Position numbers and translations under genes: made by a program. The notes under the pieces were generated by a model. It was not told the origin of the DNA. It searched no databases and saw nothing but the letters and a program-made list of their open reading frames with translations. 6,757 nucleotides of DNA from an uncultured Clostridium sp. (GTDB lineage: Bacteria > Bacillota > Clostridia > Lachnospirales > Lachnospiraceae): the NCBI GenBank assembly GCA_900551225.1, contig URUZ01000345.1, positions 1-6,757 on the forward strand. Reading direction: 5' to 3'. Positions 6,288-6,757 of this stretch are shown one piece after another. Within the stretch, counting starts at the first letter, position 1. Each line of letters begins with the position of its first letter.

Positions 6288-6757
6288 CTAGTAGTCCTCC
6301 CTGAGAAGGTTCTGAAATTCCTTAATAATGCCGGATATCCGCTGGTTTTCCGTCTTCATGCTCACCTGGTTCACCACCATGCGGGCCGACAGGCTGCATA
6401 TCTCCTCCAGCACTGCAAGGCCGTTTTCCCGCAGTGTGGAGCCCGTCTCCACGATATCCACGATCACCTCGGACAGCCCCACAATGGGCGCCAGCTCAAT
6501 GGAGCCGTTCAGCTTGATGATCTCCACGGTCTGATATTTCTGGTTGTAGAAATAGTCCTTGGCGATGCCCGGGTACTTGGTTGCCACGCGGATCAGCTCA
6601 TGGTGCTTCAAACGCTCCCTGGCGGATTCCGGACCGCACACGCACATGCGGCATTTCCCAATTCCCAGATCCATGACCTCGTAGAGCTTCCGCCCCTCCT
6701 CCAATATGGTGTCCCTGCCTACAATCCCTATATCTGCCGCACCGTATTCCACATAAG
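6288..6757 (-). CDS. hisG: HisG: ATP phosphoribosyltransferase, short form, 5' end outside the window
   Basis: HisG joins ATP and PRPP to give phosphoribosyl-ATP, the committed and feedback-controlled step. The visible 155 residues begin in YVEYGAADIGIVGRD, a conserved HisG segment, so about 55-60 N-terminal residues lie beyond the edge. The PRPP-binding loop DIVETGSTLREN is encoded at 6423-6458, after the conserved LNGSIELAPIVGL. The protein stops at EFQNLLREDY with no ACT-like C-terminal regulatory domain, which makes it the short form. In this family the short form works in a complex with HisZ, a histidyl-tRNA-synthetase-like regulatory subunit, so a hisZ gene is expected elsewhere, most likely just upstream. 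The stop is TAG at 6288-6290. Promoter and leader control of the operon would be outside the window. Confidence 0.96.
   Translation of the reverse strand, partial: YVEYGAADIGIVGRDTILEEGRKLYEVMDLGIGKCRMCVCGPESARERLKHHELIRVATKYPGIAKDYFYNQKYQTVEIIKLNGSIELAPIVGLSEVIVDIVETGSTLRENGLAVLEEICSLSARMVVNQVSMKTENQRISGIIKEFQNLLREDY

Overview
The window carries most of a histidine biosynthesis operon on the minus strand, followed by a second small minus-strand transcription unit. GC-rich coding sequence, strong AGGAGG-type ribosome binding sites, a short-form HisG, a stand-alone HisB dehydratase and a HisIE fusion all point to a Gram-positive, clostridia-like genome. I would guess Lachnospiraceae (Clostridium cluster XIVa), but this is an inference from gene style, not a database result.

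In transcription order (high to low coordinates): hisG (6288-6757, 5' end outside the window), hisD (4951-6240), hisB (4321-4908), an unrecognised multi-pass membrane protein (3143-4309), a large inverted repeat (3100-3167), hisA (2327-3070) and hisIE (1050-2330), closed by a terminator-like hairpin (997-1027). Gaps are short, and hisA/hisIE overlap by four bases, so the block reads as one operon. HisG makes phosphoribosyl-ATP, HisE and HisI hydrolyse and open it, HisA isomerises ProFAR to PRFAR, HisB dehydrates imidazoleglycerol phosphate, and HisD oxidises histidinol to histidine. Not present are hisH and hisF (the IGP synthase pair, often located around hisA), hisC, histidinol-phosphate phosphatase and hisZ.

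Two things are unusual. The HisIE protein has about 215 extra N-terminal residues that look like a degenerate HisF-type barrel which has lost both catalytic aspartates. A membrane protein with a low-complexity linker sits between hisB and hisA, where hisH is often found. A near-perfect 24-base inverted repeat overlaps its stop codon just ahead of hisA.

Downstream (1-996), a TATAAT box precedes a small lipoprotein gene (579-872) and a gene for a CatA-like O-acetyltransferase (1-556), cut by the window edge just after its HH active-site pair. There is no gene-free stretch longer than 300 bases. I saw no RNA genes, insertion sequences or CRISPR arrays.
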